NCBI GenBank assembly: GCA_001910725.1
Contig: MJGA01000026.1
Span: 355,443-419,442 of the forward strand
Direction: 5' to 3'
Source: Phanerodontia chrysosporium
Lineage: Eukaryota; Basidiomycota; Agaricomycetes; Polyporales; Phanerochaetaceae
Length of the DNA: 64,000 nt
The notes beneath the pieces were generated by a model. The model was given only the letters and a program-made list of their open reading frames with translations, made no database searches and was not told the DNA's origin. A program made the position numbers and the translations under genes. Of this stretch, positions 63,389 to 64,000 are shown piece by piece. Position 1 is the first letter of the stretch. Every line of letters starts with the position of its first letter.

Positions 63389-64000
63389 TATCACAGATGT
63401 GATGGCGTAGCTCCATTTTTCGCTGTATTTTTAGCTATTTTCCTCGATTAATCCAACGAGCAAGCAGCCCTCACATCGTCTGGACTCCTAGCCACCCATA
63501 ACCAGCGCCTGGCCACCCAGCACCAGCGCCCTGATGGCGCATCACCCCTAAACACCAGTGCATCCTGCTGCGTGCTCTGACACTGCTCAGATCACCGGTC
63601 TGCCCTACAACCGGTTCCCCAGATGGCCGAGGAGGCACTGTCATTCCCGATGACTCCCCTTGCCGAGACACAACCAGTTGATGCAGCCTCATGACACAGC
63701 CCCAGTACAGCCTCGCCACGCAGCCCGAGTTGTAGCCTCACTGGCTATGCTGAGCACTACCCATCAGCTTATGTAACCGTATAGCCTGCTCTAAAGTACA
63801 GCAGTATATAAGAGTAGCACTCCTCGCTCTTGTCCGTCATCTCGACCTCTTGGTCAATACAGACAAGTAAGCCTGTCATTTGTATAGTAGTAACAGTACT
63901 AATATCACCTTGGTCAATATGGACAACTGTATAAGTTAGTTCGTTGCTGTGTGATCCGCTCCATCGCACCTCGTTGTCGACCTCTTCACTTGCCCTCCCT
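63389..64000 (+). mobile_element. Degraded LTR A, cut by the window end
   Basis: It matches LTR A over its whole visible length with many C-to-T and G-to-A type differences (the start reads TATCACAGATGTGATGG). The paired 18-mers are present but mutated (63849 and 63911). It is the oldest A copy here. Confidence 0.85.

Overview
The window reads as nuclear DNA of a filamentous basidiomycete, most likely an Agaricomycete. Host genes are split by many 44-70 bp GT-AG introns. Ty3/gypsy chromodomain elements with TGTCA-type termini and a KDZ-type DNA transposon with CxC cysteine-cluster proteins are present, as are a nucleolar UTP16/BUD21-like gene, a type I metacaspase and NACHT proteins with a helical N-terminal region. 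I saw no rRNA, tRNA or CRISPR.

Layout. 1-3.8 kb: the 3' end of a Ty3 element with its LTR (family A), then a solo LTR B carrying a nested LTR C, in sequence with no recognisable gene. 3.8-11.6 kb: a complete, very young Ty3 element on the minus strand ('gypsy3', TSD ATCTC, LTRs differing at one base) that carries an extra antisense gene for a Zn2Cys6 zinc-cluster protein. 12.8-23.9 kb: the host gene island. It holds an inverted duplication of a metacaspase-NLR pair. The right copy has an intron-rich metacaspase followed by NLR2. The left copy has NLR1 and only a relic of the second metacaspase. A UTP16-like gene lies between them.

24.0-30.7 kb: a Ty1/copia element whose reading frame is broken by about 13 stops, each explicable as one transition, plus one solo LTR A (TSD AACAG). 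30.7-34.2 kb: LTR B with nested LTR C, then 2.4 kb of unassigned sequence that may have been inverted. 34.2-61.6 kb: a large broken Ty3 element ('gypsy2') with a pre-gag ORF, gag, a -1 frame pol and a C-terminal dUTPase. It is split by a solo LTR A (TSD ATTAC), by a 10.5 kb KDZ-type transposon (8-bp TSD ATAATCTC), and, inside its 3' LTR, by an intact 7.7 kb Ty3 element on the minus strand ('gypsy1', TSD GATCT). 61.6-64.0 kb: gene-free sequence with degraded copies of LTRs C and A.

How parts work together. All three Ty3 families have, just inside the 5' LTR, a sequence complementary to the predicted start of their own transcript, so Tf1-like self-priming is likely. The copia element instead has a site complementary to the initiator-tRNA anticodon arm. 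Two Ty3 families show canonical -1 slippery heptamers at the gag-pol junction. The KDZ element carries a CxC transposase-type gene, two genes of unknown function, and two arrays of short palindromes with compensatory arm changes. The metacaspase-NLR pair is a plausible regulated-cell-death module, by inference only.
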